From Physcia stellaris (lineage: Eukaryota > Ascomycota > Lecanoromycetes > Caliciales > Physciaceae), in the NCBI GenBank assembly GCA_018902385.1, contig JABSSW010000016.1, forward strand, positions 310,001-374,000: a DNA stretch of 64,000 bases, given 5' to 3'. The notes beneath the pieces are model-generated. The model was not told where the DNA came from. It searched no databases and worked only from the letters and a program-made list of their open reading frames with translations. The translations under genes were made by a program, and so were the position numbers. This document shows, piece by piece, positions 33,139-43,871 of the stretch; the first letter of the stretch is position 1, and every line of letters starts with the position of its first letter.

Positions 33139-35238
33139 ATGGCTTGCACACGGCTTTCTCCGCGGCAAGCGATGCGTTTCCTACCTTCCATGAATCAATC
33201 CAGTAGATCTCTAGCCGGAACAAGATGCTATGCAGTTGCACGTAGACTGGAGGATTTTAACCAAGTGGAACACGAAGTCGTCCGCGACAAAGCTGGCCAC
33301 CATCGTCACGCTATTGCAGAGCTCAGAAATCTCTTTTCTCGTTCCAGCATCCAAAATAATGTTGTCATCCTCGAAACTCTCCGACAACTTTATCCGCAAC
33401 ACACTGTTACGCAGACGACCAAAGATACCGGTCTGCTTGAATTCGCCAAAGCAGGCAAAGCTACCGCAGTACTAGACACTGCCTCGAAATTCTATGCTTC
33501 TCGGACATGGGAGACACCTAGAGACTGGGAGATTGGGAAAGAACCTCGTTTAGAGCATGATGTGGAGCTTGGCCGGTATATCTACGGCTGGAATGGGCAC
33601 GAGTTCCAGGTTTTTGTACTACAATACTGGGAGTGTCTTTACTCACGAGTAGCCCATTATTACATCCTCTATCCTCAACAACCTGAGTACAAAATCTCTG
33701 GAGGCTCCAATGCCATTGACTCTTTGATCGAAGCGGCCGCAAGGCATAGTAGTGAGATCAATAAGGAAATCTGGGTTTATGACCGTGGCTACTGGAGCAA
33801 GAACCGTAAGCTCTGGGAGAACGTACAGGTAGCGAATTGGGACAATGTTATTCTCAAGCAGGAGGTCAAGGAGACCCTGATGAAGGACGTCGAAGATTTT
33901 TTCGATAGTCGAGAAGACTACAAGGGATTTGCCGTGCCTTGGAAAGTAAGTACTCTGATCAAGCTCTTCCCTTATTGAGACCCCACCACTTCTTCAGTGG
34001 GTGACCCTCGATGCTAAGTCTTGTAAGTCGTTCATATCGTGGAATGTTTTTCTTGAGATAGTCCTAATTGGGTATTATCCACATTGTTCAAACAAAGTAC
34101 CTTCTTTTTGTTTCTTTCATATCGGGAGCACTGCTGACTTCACTCCAGCGCGGCCTTATTTTCCATGGTCTGCCTGGTAACGGCAAAACAATCTCGATCA
34201 AAGCTCTGATGCACGCACTTTCCCAACGTGATCCACCGATCCCAACCCTTTACGTCAAGTCTACTGGTAGGAACGTCGACTCGGATGACATCCGCAATAT
34301 TTTCAAAAAGGCCCGTGAAAACACCCCTTGCCTACTGGTGCTAGAAGATATTGACAGCTTGGTCAACGACGATTTAAAGAGCTTCTTCCTAAACGAGATT
34401 GACGGCCTGGAGGGCAACGATGGGATCATGGTTATTGGAAGTACAAATTATTGTAAGCCTACCTTTTCTGAACCACTTGCCTCAGAAGGGAATGCCTTCC
34501 ATACAACTTTATCCCGAAATTTGAGCGACTTTAAAGATCAACTGGTAGCTCGATCTGAGGCGAAGGTCGAATGTGGGAGTCCACCCGCGTACATTGAAAT
34601 CATACGTTCCAAAAACAAGTAAACTTGATTCAGCAAAGAATTTGTACTAATTCGACACTTATACGTGTCCGGAGTGGAAAAGTTGCTATTGATATCTTCC
34701 GCAAATACTGCATAGTAGGCTGACCAGTCTTTCACTAATAGTGGACAAGCTCGACGCGGGTATCTCCAAACGCCCAAGTCGTTTCGATCGAAAATACCAC
34801 TTCTCCCTGCCAGCCACTGAAGAGAGAATCAAGTATTGTGAGCACTGGAGAACCAAGCTTGCCATATCTTCTTCCAATCTTTCGATTCCTCCCGCCTTTT
34901 CCTCCGCCGTCGCCAATATAACCGAAGGCTTCAGCTTCGCCTATCTGCAAGAAGCTTTTGTCACTGCGCTCTTGTCCATTGTCCGGTCGCGCCTACCGCC
35001 GGCCGAGAAATGGGAATGTATAGGGATGGGCTCTGGCTCCCTCGAAGCTTCTAGCTGGGCCGAAGCAGAGGCTGGACTCTTAGAGAGGAACCCGGTCTGG
35101 CGCGCAATAAAGCACCAAGTCGAGGTCCTAAAGAAAGAAATGAAGGACAGTCGGAAGAGCGTCGAGGATGCGGAGAGGAATGGCGTCTTAAGTAATCCTA
35201 AGACAAATGAGACGAGCTCGGTGGGGTTTGGAGGGTAA
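33139..35238 (+). CDS. BCS1-like AAA-type ATPase
   Basis: Three exons, 33139-33945, 34149-34452 and 34742-35238, all in phase; introns are 203 and 289 bp, long for this window. The product is 535 aa from the first ATG (the open frame reaches 33094 without one). The N-terminal 180 residues have WLL-type beta content and VYDRGYWSKNRKLW, the BCS1_N-like part of fungal family members. AAA core: HGLPGNGKT (Walker A, residues 275-283), CLLVLEDID (Walker B, 330-338), STNYLDKLDAGISKRPSRFD with the arginine-finger region. The C-terminal 60 residues are charged. It is closer to the large fungal group of BCS1-like P-loop ATPases of unknown role than to Bcs1 itself, since no N-terminal transmembrane helix is evident. 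Confidence 0.85.
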
Positions 35239-36370
35239 TGAGGGTCGTGAGAAGGGGTACTAGAGGAGTAGAGCATTGATTCCAGATTCTGTTTGATCGC
35301 GATATGATACCCCACTCTGACTTGTGCATTATAGGCGTTTACGGGGCAGGATAGACTCTCGACACTGGGTAACTGTCAGGAAGGGGCTAAAATACATAGA
35401 CTCTACTCAACATCAAAACTCTTACCACGCAGATCCGGAGATCACAAATACACCGCCTTGGAAACGACGTAGGGATACGTCTCAACATCAGTCGACCTAC
35501 TAGTGAGTACCGAAACGACATGAGAATATGACGGCCCAGCTTAGGGAAGATTTCAATATCGAAAATCCTTTCATATCGCATACTGTCATTTGTTGTCCCA
35601 ACACCCGCTACCAGCTTTTCATCCTTAATCCCTTCCTTTTCGATGTTCTATGTATAAATTAACACTTGATACTCTTTGCTCGCTGCTTTCATGATCTGGG
35701 CTTCTATTCGCGATTCCGTTATTTATTCATATCAGCGCTGATTCCTGCCTACCTTTCTGTATGTATTCGGCTTTGTTCTGTTTAGCTAGGTAAGCCCTTT
35801 ATCCCATGGTCTGGTAGTAAGTGGTGCTAATTCTTTTGGATACACCGACATCTCTACCATTTACCTGACTAGGGACGAAATCAGAAGATGACATCGTCTT
35901 CATGCCGTTTTCATGTCGTCTTCATACGCTTTGCGCCAAATACTGGTATGCCTCTTGCCATATTGGGTGTATTGGTGGCAATGGTTGGGAGGTAGGATCG
36001 CACCACACCAGACCATGTGATAGCCACTTAGGTTCTTTGTTTCTCGGGAGTCTTCTCAGACAAGTATGGATCGGAACAAAAGTATGGCAAAACTGCTAGG
36101 GAACTGGACTGTCAGGGTGATCCGAGTAATGTGATACCTCTCAATTCAGATATTATGGACGATAGAGGTGTCAACCAGTCTGTCACAGTGAACAGAAGGT
36201 CTATTATGGCATTGTGATTTTCACAATTCACTCTACACTTCTAGCATCACCACGCAACATGACGGAGAAACAACACCTTAACAGCTTATACAAATCTCTC
36301 ATTCTGCACAAAACTCAGCATACCTAGTCCCCAAAAATCACGTTACCTTACCAAAAGATTTAGCGCCACC
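35239..36370. other. Intergenic containing dispersed repeat A
   Basis: No gene. Holds the best copy of repeat A (35795-36080). From 36225 onward it is the likely promoter and 5' UTR of the gene at 36371. Confidence 0.4.
35795..36080 (+). repeat. Dispersed repeat A, copy 4 (reference copy)
   Basis: Contains the shared blocks in order: ATCCCATGGTCTGGTA, AAGTGGTGCTAAT, CTAGTCAGGTAAA-type (seen reversed as TTTACCTGACTAGG), TTTTCATGTCGTCTTCATA, GGTATGCCTCTTGCCA and GCACCACACCAGACC. There are no obvious terminal inverted repeats or target duplication and no coding capacity. It could be a MITE, a SINE-like element or a worn LTR; the family is not known. Confidence 0.55.
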
Positions 36371-37450
36371 ATGTCGGACTCTGCCCATGGCAACGACGTC
36401 CCGACGTACCTGATAGATCCACGCCTTTTGAACAGTCATGCTGTTGGCCCGGCAAAACGCCCAATTGCAACGCCACCAGTGGCCCATCGTCCAGGTCCAC
36501 CGGTCATAAATGCGTCATACTATGCTGCCTTACCATCACTGGCCTCGGGTCGTCCGTATAATATGCCGAGTTCTCTACCATTGACACCACCGACATCCAT
36601 TACCCCAGAGGGCCAGGTAACCCATGCACCAAACATTTCCATCCCGCCACCTCCAGCGCAACATGCTCCATCCAATTTCCCAGCTCTACCTCCAGCGCAC
36701 ACTCCGCTTCCATACACACCCCCTCCGCCAACCATCCCACCAAATACCTCACCGCCCAAGAAATCATACCGCAAAACACCTCTGTCGGAACTCTCTCCAC
36801 AAGCCATACAAGCCCGTCAAGATTTCCTAGCTGCATGCGACCACGATCGCCAAATCTTCCTCAACCTGCTCAACGAACCCAATAACGGCGGTCTAGCGCC
36901 CGAGCGCGTGGAAGCGCTCAAGAAAACCTTCAAGCGCTTCACCCTATCCAGCCTCCCCGGGAGCGCTGCAGGTGTGGAAGCGAATAAGCGGGCAAGACTG
37001 CAGGGGATGGCGGAGATCGCGTTCCTGAGGGCGCAGCAGGCAAGGATGCGCGAGTACGAGGATTCGCGAGCCGCTGAGAGGGGTGACGGGATGGAGATGG
37101 CGCGAGGTGGGGAGATGGGTTTCGAGAAGGAGGGGATAGATGTCGAGGCTGTGAGCGGGGAAAGTGTCTCGGACGGGGTTACGGTGTCTTATTCGTTGAA
37201 CGGCAAGGCTTGCGCGAAAGAAGATCTGGACGAGAATACGAATCGCTATCCGCCGAAGGAGAATCGCCATCCAGAGGTAGCGTTCGAGGGGTTGTCAACG
37301 CAGCAGGCGACTAGTGGACCTCCTCCTCATGAGCTATGGAGGGATCCGTTCGCTACTTCTGGCTCGGAGGCGCTGAGTTGTGACATAGCGGAAGCTGGTA
37401 GACATAAAGGGGATCTGGCCGATAGCTCGAGGATAAGTGAGCACAGCTGA
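36371..37450 (+). CDS. Hypothetical Pro-rich protein with coiled-coil core
   Basis: Single exon, 359 aa, ATG at 36371 in a strong Kozak context (gcgccaccATGTC). Residues 1-130 are Pro/Ala-rich and disordered. About 130-240 is a folded helical part: SYRKTPLSELSPQAIQARQDF, then FLNLLNEPN, RVEALKKTFKRFTLSSLPG, and an Arg/Gln-rich helix. This is followed by an acidic tail. No known domain recognised. The composition resembles nuclear or cytoplasmic adaptor proteins, but no function can be assigned. Coding is well supported by length, start context and codon bias. Confidence 0.6.
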   Translation: MSDSAHGNDVPTYLIDPRLLNSHAVGPAKRPIATPPVAHRPGPPVINASYYAALPSLASGRPYNMPSSLPLTPPTSITPEGQVTHAPNISIPPPPAQHAPSNFPALPPAHTPLPYTPPPPTIPPNTSPPKKSYRKTPLSELSPQAIQARQDFLAACDHDRQIFLNLLNEPNNGGLAPERVEALKKTFKRFTLSSLPGSAAGVEANKRARLQGMAEIAFLRAQQARMREYEDSRAAERGDGMEMARGGEMGFEKEGIDVEAVSGESVSDGVTVSYSLNGKACAKEDLDENTNRYPPKENRHPEVAFEGLSTQQATSGPPPHELWRDPFATSGSEALSCDIAEAGRHKGDLADSSRISEHS

Positions 37451-38099
37451 GGTGGGGGAGAACAAAATGAGGACTAGGATAGTGGATGCATTGACCTTTG
37501 GAGGGTAGCTGCGGGATGTAAATCTTTACGCTGCACCTCCAGCTTGTCGGCAGCGGCCTGTATCGTTGCTCTGCGGCCTGTATCGTCGCCTTGTTAGCCT
37601 TGGTGAGGAGCCTAGAGAAAGAGGGTCTGTCTTGATGTGGATTGCATTCTTTTGCCTTCTGGACTGTTCCGTGCAGGAACCAGGTAACCACTGATAGCCG
37701 TGGTAGCTCGTATTCAAGCACTGAAGTAACAAAAGAAAATCCTAGGATCCATAATAGTCGTGTATTTCAAATCACCACACGGTGCTGTACCCTTCAGCTC
37801 TATCGTACAGAGAAAAGGAGAGCGTTGACGCACTTGTCCACTTTGAGACTAGTGGAATTTGGAGGCAAGATGAGAATTTCTCCCGTAGGTTTGAGAACTT
37901 CCCGTCTACATCTCATCACTCCCGACAAAGCCATCTCGTGACGACGAATACCATCAGGGACCAATAATTCAGTCGTATCGACGGCCTTGGCGAGGACGAA
38001 GTCGGCATCTCCCGGACTGCGGAGGTGAGTCCGACATTCGATGATCGCAATTCCACAAATCTCATCATCGAGGAATCATCCATAAAGATTGCGACCGAG
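37451..38099. other. Intergenic, no gene seen
   Basis: 3' UTR of the Pro-rich gene and promoter region of the SPT10-like gene. A GTGAGT at 38025 could be a 5' UTR intron donor. Confidence 0.3.
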
Positions 38100-40269
38100 A
38101 TGACGATGACTAATCATATCCAGCCCGCCAAGCCCGAAGCCCTAAGTCCAGCCTTTAGCGAGCAAGATGCCAGCCATGTTGGAGGATCCGACCGCTCCAG
38201 TCATCTACCGCACCTCCGGCGCACCCCCCTACCCATCCCCTCCAACCCGCAGATCCCACCCACCATCGTCCCCCGCCAAGTCACCCTCCGCGACCGCATC
38301 ACCATCGCAACCCTCATCCCCTTCTCCTCCCCTAGCCATGTGCCCCCCAGCCTGCTCAACTACCTTTGCTCGCAATTAAACCTCGAGATCGAGAAGGGGG
38401 ATACATATCCCATGATGGTGCCCATGCCGGTATCCTCCTTCGGGCCCTACTGGTTCCAGAATTTCGCCGCGGTGATGTTGCTGGGGGAGATTGGGAGCGT
38501 GGAGGACGTGGTGCGGATGGATCGAAGGAGGACGAATTGGGAGAAGGTTTGTCTGGGGAGCTTTTACGTGAAGCCGAATTATCCGGGTAGGAGCAGTCAT
38601 GTGTGTAATGGAGGCTTTTTGGTCACGGATGCGGCGAGGAATAGGGGCGTGGGCAGGTTGATGGGAGAGGGGTATTTGGAGTGGGCGCCGAAGTTGGTAG
38701 GTCTGATCTCGAGCTTTCTTGTACTGTTTTATTCTTTCACCGTTCTACATCTTTGATTTTACTTCATTTTCATAAAGCCAAGGTTACCAAACTTCTCATC
38801 TCGTCTTCCTCTTGAACGTCGATTAGATGATAACGGGAGGAATTGAAAGGAACACTATGCTGTATACTGCAGTAACTGTACAGAAGCTGTGATGTAGTCT
38901 GACATCGGTTTAGGGCTACACCTACTCAGTCTTCAACCTCGTCTACGAAACTAATCTCGCCTCCTGCCGTATCTGGGACGCCCTGGGCTTTAAACGCATT
39001 GGCCGCGTCAAGGGTGCCGGCAATTTACGGTCTAGTCCTGATGAACTCGTCGATGCCATCATCTATGGCCGCGACCTTGGTCCTGAAGGCGAAGACTTCG
39101 TCTCTGAGGAGCGCTTCGACAAGATTCGCTTCTACCTTAAACACGGCAAATATCCCAACGGAGCCGATCGCGCCGAGAAAAGCCGACTCAGGAGTGCGGC
39201 CACACATTACAAGTTGATTGAGGATAAGGATGGTAAGGGGGAGGAGAGACTGATGCTGAAAGACAAGGAGGTAGTGAGCGATCCCCAGCGGCAATACGAA
39301 ATCGCGCGACAGAAGCACGCGGAGCAACACGGCGGTATAAACAAGACAACAGCAGCCATCGCGGAAATGTACCACTGGGTACGCATCAAAGAAACAGTCA
39401 GCATGGCCATCAAGAATTGTCCAGAATGCAAAGACGCCACCAAAATCCCCACCGTCCGCCCCGTCTCAGATGGTCTTTCCCCCTCCCCCAGCAATATGGA
39501 CGCCCGCCCACAACGACGTTCTCAAAACCAGCACCAACAGCAGCAGCACAACCAGCACAACATAAATCAAGGTATGAACAACACCCAAGACCCCAACGCC
39601 CTAATCGAGCGCCTCGTCAACTTCGACGACCACGACACCCCACCATCCTACACCCCTTCTCTCTCCTCCCCACACCCCTCCCAACACCAACTCACCCACC
39701 CCCATCAGCACCAACCCCAACACCAACACCAGAATCTATACCAGCCCTCCCCAGCACCAGCAGCGAGTATGCAAGCCCTGCAAACCCAGCTGCAAGGCCA
39801 ATTGCAGCAGGAACTCCACGGCTACTCCTCCTCGCCGCATGGACTCCCTCTCGATCCGCAGATCATGCACACGCACCCGGACTTGGATCAGGGACACCAA
39901 TACCAACTGCAGCATGAAGAGCAGAAATACGAGCAGCAGCGTGGGTACCAGCATCAGCATCAGGCCGAGGATGGGGATTATGAACTTGATATGAGCGATT
40001 TGCAGGATGGGCGCGGGCTTATGGATATGGAGGATGCGGATGGGGCTGGGGGGGTTGGCCAGCACCAGGTTAGCCAGCATGAGATCGGAGCCCACGGCGT
40101 TGCAACAGGAGGTGATGATACGCGTCTCGCGACCGCGCGACACGTGACGCATCATGATCAGCCTATGGCGTTTGTGCATGAGGGCCATGAGGACGAACAG
40201 CTTCGGCGAGAGGGGAGGCATAGGAAAGAGGATGGAGATGATCTTTTTGGGGAGGGGAAGGGGTTTTGA
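38100..40269 (+). CDS. SPT10: SPT10-like GNAT/zinc-finger histone-gene regulator
   Basis: Yeast Spt10 binds histone promoters and carries a GNAT-type acetyltransferase domain. Two exons, 38100-38696 and 38914-40269 (217-bp intron, in phase), give 650 aa. The GNAT part spans about 60-270, with GGFLVTDAARNRGVGRLMGEG (A motif RNRGVG) and VYETNLASCRIWDALGFKR. An HHCC zinc finger of the integrase type follows: KHAEQHGGINKT ... MYHWVRI ... NCPECK, with His334, His338, Cys368 and Cys371. In yeast this finger is the DNA-binding domain. The last 230 residues are Gln/His-rich and acidic. The start is the first ATG in frame; MTMTN begins there. The combination of both domains makes orthology very likely. 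Confidence 0.85.
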
Positions 40270-41993
40270 GGCCAGTGCAGCTTCTACTTTTTATTGGCTA
40301 TTGAGAGAGTAGGGGGCCGGGGATGTAAGAGCTTATGGTAAGGCTTTTATGGGTTTGTTAAGTGGGAGGTTGAGAAGGTTGAGGGGAAGGGGGAAGGCGA
40401 AGCGAGGGCACATGGTTTTGAGCATCTAACTCTTCTGTTTTTGATTTGTTCCTTGAACTAAGACGCTAACTTGCAGACATTGAATCATGGTCCACAATCG
40501 TCCAGAGCGAGGATTGTATGGAGGCTGGGTAGAAGCAACGGTAGCTATCTGTTAGACATCTGAAGTCGCAGCAGAATCGGCTAGACTGAATTCAGCGGTC
40601 TACCTCTAGGTAATCCAACACAGTCGCGTATTTGCATCTTCGTTTGAATCCCCTTGTCTAACAGCTTACCATGGGGTATTTGCTTAATGATAAAAAAAAA
40701 GGAGCTGGTATGCCCCCTACCGTAAACGGCATCGAGGAGGCTATCAATGCAGACAAAGAAGGAACAATGAAGCCAACCTGATACTCACAATGCCATTCTC
40801 CATCTCTTCGACCCTCCCACCCTCATCAACCAGCCGGCAGACTCAGCACTGGCTAACACCCTCAACGTCTATACAAACTACCCGTGATCCTGATCACATC
40901 CAGCATCACCAACAACAAAATCAACCCATCATTCATATTGCCGCACAAGCATCCCGATCCAAAAATTAATGCCTTCCAAGGCATCCTTCAACAAAGAACC
41001 AAGCTCCAAGAACGCCGCCAAGAACAACGGAGGGCAGAAGAAGGAAGCGAGGAAGGATGAAGAAAGGATGCGACGGAATGCGGCAAGAGGTAGTGGTGTG
41101 AAGTGTTGACTAGTTCAATTGGCAGGTAGTAGTAATGGCCGTTTTAGGCGGGTTCTGATTTGGGATTGTTGGTGTTTTTCGTCTTAGCATGTTGAGTGTT
41201 GCTCGCTCTTCGACTGTGATTGTGATTTTGTGAGCTCATGCTGTGCTCTTTGATTCAGTGGAGTGGAAAGAGGTTAATCGGGCGTTGCATATCAGCCCTT
41301 TAGTATGTCGCGAGCGATTTTGTGGTCTGGATCGCCACTCCAATTTTGGCCATGGCCTGCGCCTTGTTGTGCTGTTTCTTACAGCTTGAAGGTGCATGAA
41401 TCTCGAGCCAAGAGTACCTATATCGCTCGTGGGGAAGAGATAGACTCGTCGTCAGACTAGAGCAGCAAAATTTGCCAAATTTCTTTTCCGATGTCGTTCC
41501 AAGCCGGAACGGCTTCGTCTGTCGATATAGTCGTAGAATAACATCGATATTAGATCATGGAGTATCTGAAACGTCAGAGTAAGCTCCATGGCTGGTCAGG
41601 CTTTCATGATATCGAGCACACGATTTCCCAGTAGTCAATTTCGCACGGAATAGGGATGTCTCATGTCGCGTCCAAGATGTGTCAGTATTCTTCGGCTTCC
41701 GGAGATACAGTTCCTCCGACGATAGCTATTTTAGAGGGTCAACATCCACCGCGAGCCACCTTGGGCAAAGAGCGCTGCAAATATACATCGTCCATTACTA
41801 CGACCTTGGATATTACAATTTACTTCCCAGATCAAATGAACCCGCATATATCGATACCCCGGCAGAATGGCACACCAAAGTTCGGAGGTACAACTCCTGG
41901 CGGACGGTCAGAAGGCCTGCGGATGCCACGATTCTTCAAAAGGTACAGACCATTTGACCGGATTTGTACGACGAGCAGGCTGCAATCTGCCAG
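40270..41993. other. Intergenic with possible small ORFs
   Basis: At 40791 an ATG opens a 59-codon frame rich in Ser/Gln that ends at 40968-40970. An ATG at 40969 then opens a Lys-rich 46-codon ORF (see separate entry). A third overlapping frame between 40778 and 40886 reads HLFDPPTLINQPADSALAN, which looks coding. I cannot decide which is real. Confidence 0.25.
40969..41109 (+). CDS. Possible Lys-rich 46-aa protein
   Basis: ATG at 40969, stop at 41107-41109. Very basic and alternating Lys/Asn/Glu (NAAKNNGGQKKEARKDEERM). It resembles short nuclear or ribosome-associated tails but has no identifiable family. It may be the last exon of a larger gene starting near 40790. Confidence 0.25.
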   Translation: MPSKASFNKEPSSKNAAKNNGGQKKEARKDEERMRRNAARGSGVKC

Positions 41994-43027
41994 ATGGAAA
42001 ACGGCGCTGACCAAAGCTATCTGGCTAGATTATTCAAGTTCCCACAGATGGACTTCGAGATGGCTATATGGGAGATGACATCTCTGCTCATAGCACCCAA
42101 GAAAGTTTTCCGGTCAATCTACTACCATGTACGGTCATCGCACTATCTTTTTGATACTTAAGCTAATCCTGGACGGCAGAAACGTATTATACCTCCCAAG
42201 AAACCACTGCTCTATATTATGCTCACGGAATTCTACAGAAACGAAGAACACATATCACCGCGCCGACCCCTCGTTCACCTACCTTCTCGCTTTCTTCATG
42301 CTTCTCACTGGAATAGCCTGGGGGATTGCCTATGCACCATCTTTGGCCTCTGCCATACGCCTCCCCCTGATCTTCGTCTTCGTACACTTTCTGGCAATAT
42401 CGGTCCTCGTCGCTATAGCTGCGTTCTTTCTGGTGGGCCGCCTGCTAGGCCCCGGAATCGCAGGGCTACCCGGAAGAAGGAGACAACAGGGCCTATTCAC
42501 GCCCGTTGGAGAAGGAGAAAGCCTGGAATTTGGATACTGCTTTGACGTGGGTGCATCTGGAATGGAGTGGTTTTAGGGATCTGCCCGCGAAGCGCTGACC
42601 ATGACCTTCCAGGTCGCGATACGAGCATTCTTCCCTGTCTGGGTGATGCTTTACGTTGTACAGTTTCTCCTGTGGCCACTGATTTCTCGAGATTATTGGT
42701 AAGACCATGCGTCATCGGGGGCTCGTAATTACCGACATGCTGATAGTACTGCTAGGGTATCGCTTTTGGTAGGAAACACGCTGTATGCTGTAGCTTTCGG
42801 CTACTACACCGTCATCTGTTTTCTTGGCTACAATGGTAAGCTGTTTCCTGCTATGTTTGACTAGACCGTGATGGCTGATTCAATCCTCGGCAGCTCTACC
42901 CTTCCTTCACCATACCGAGCTTCTGCTTTCGCCTGCCTTTGTCTACGCTGTGCTATGGATCATAAGCCTGTTCGGTTTCAACATACCTAAGCACATTCTA
43001 CCTCTACTCACTGTCGGCGCGAGGTAG
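41994..43027 (+). CDS. GMH1: UNC-50 family protein (Gmh1), Golgi membrane protein
   Basis: UNC-50 proteins are multi-pass Golgi/inner-nuclear membrane proteins linked to Arf-GEF recruitment and receptor trafficking. Five exons in my model: 41994-42128, 42247-42546, 42613-42698, 42756-42835 and 42894-43027, about 244 aa. Signature parts: FKFPQMDFEMAIWEMTSLL, YHRADPSFTYLLAFFMLL, LPGRRRQQGLF, LEFGYCFD, RAFFPVWVMLYVVQFLL, FLGYNALPFLHHTELLL. The second exon's acceptor is uncertain: the frame upstream of 42247 also reads ETK, as the family has, but no good AG fits. Additional 5' coding exons may exist. It ends 16 bp from the convergent GNAT gene. Confidence 0.88.
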
Positions 43028-43043
43028 CTGGAGATCTGGCAAT

Positions 43044-43871
43044 CTACTCACGAGGCTCTGCTGTAGCGGCTAGTCCCTTTGGCTTGCCATCTTTATATAC
43101 ACCCCAAGCCCCCTTCTTCCCCTCCGGCTCCCATACCATCATCGGCACATCCATGAAGCCCGGGCAAGGGATAACGCCATACATTCTGAACGCCTTCTTC
43201 AAATACAGACCTTGCCCTACAATACTCGCAGTCAAGCCCACACAGACACCCTCCCTGTGTGCCTGCTCTTGGCCCCATGCAATCAACATACTGCCAACGC
43301 CTCGATGCTGGAATCTGGGGTCAGTGGCCAGATTATGCAGCTTCCACATCTCATCTACATCCTCGAATTCCGCGGGTTCTGTCGCAAGGAAGCGATCGCG
43401 GAAGCCATAGTCGATACTCCTATCGAGCCTGAACAGATCCGTGTACCATTCTTCAGCTCTCAGCAGCGCAAGTTCCAGCCTACTTCTCCACGTATCTCCA
43501 TGCCTTCGCCAAGCAAAAGCGACATCGCTCTTACCACTTCGACTCCAAATAGCATAGCCCACAATCCGCGCTGTGCCGAACCAGGCGCTGTCGCCTTTGT
43601 CGCCGAAACCGACATGGAAAACGAAATCCGGAGACCAGAAACGCATCTGATAGCGACGGAGAAAATAGGCGCGGAAGTGAGAGGGATATTCGATGCGACG
43701 GGGGAACATTGGATCGTAGAGCTCGTCATTAGTGAAGGCCGGCACCGGGAGGGTTGCGGTTGCCGGGACGTCGTCGGCTCTTGCTAAACGGATGTGCATG
43801 GTGGCGCGTACTCGTTCGTCGTCAGTAGTTGTAAGAATCTGAGGGAGAGATGTTCGTACATGGTAGGGCAT
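43044..43871 (-). CDS. GNAT-family N-acetyltransferase
   Basis: Single exon, 275 aa, ATG at 43871; an internal ATG (MHIRLARADD) about 25 codons in could also be used and begins the domain. Acetyl-CoA-binding motif: DPRFQHRGVGSMLIAWGQEQA (Q/R-x-x-G-V-G), followed by VGLTASIVGQGLYLKKAFR, typical of the fungal small-molecule acetyltransferases. The N-terminal half holds WFGTARIVGYAIWSRSG strands. No signal peptide. Substrate unknown. Tail-to-tail with the UNC-50 gene, so the two probably share terminator sequence. Confidence 0.82.
   Translation of the reverse strand: MPYHVRTSLPQILTTTDDERVRATMHIRLARADDVPATATLPVPAFTNDELYDPMFPRRIEYPSHFRAYFLRRYQMRFWSPDFVFHVGFGDKGDSAWFGTARIVGYAIWSRSGKSDVAFAWRRHGDTWRSRLELALLRAEEWYTDLFRLDRSIDYGFRDRFLATEPAEFEDVDEMWKLHNLATDPRFQHRGVGSMLIAWGQEQAHREGVCVGLTASIVGQGLYLKKAFRMYGVIPCPGFMDVPMMVWEPEGKKGAWGVYKDGKPKGLAATAEPRE

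Noticed and set aside
36520-36836. Antisense ORFs over the Pro-rich gene
   Set aside because: Gly-rich antisense shadows of Pro-rich coding sequence.
39736-40221. 161-codon antisense ORF over SPT10
   Set aside because: Shadow of the Gln/His-rich tail; no independent support.
43212-43787. 191-codon plus-strand ORF opposite the GNAT gene
   Set aside because: The minus frame carries a complete GNAT domain; the plus frame is its shadow.
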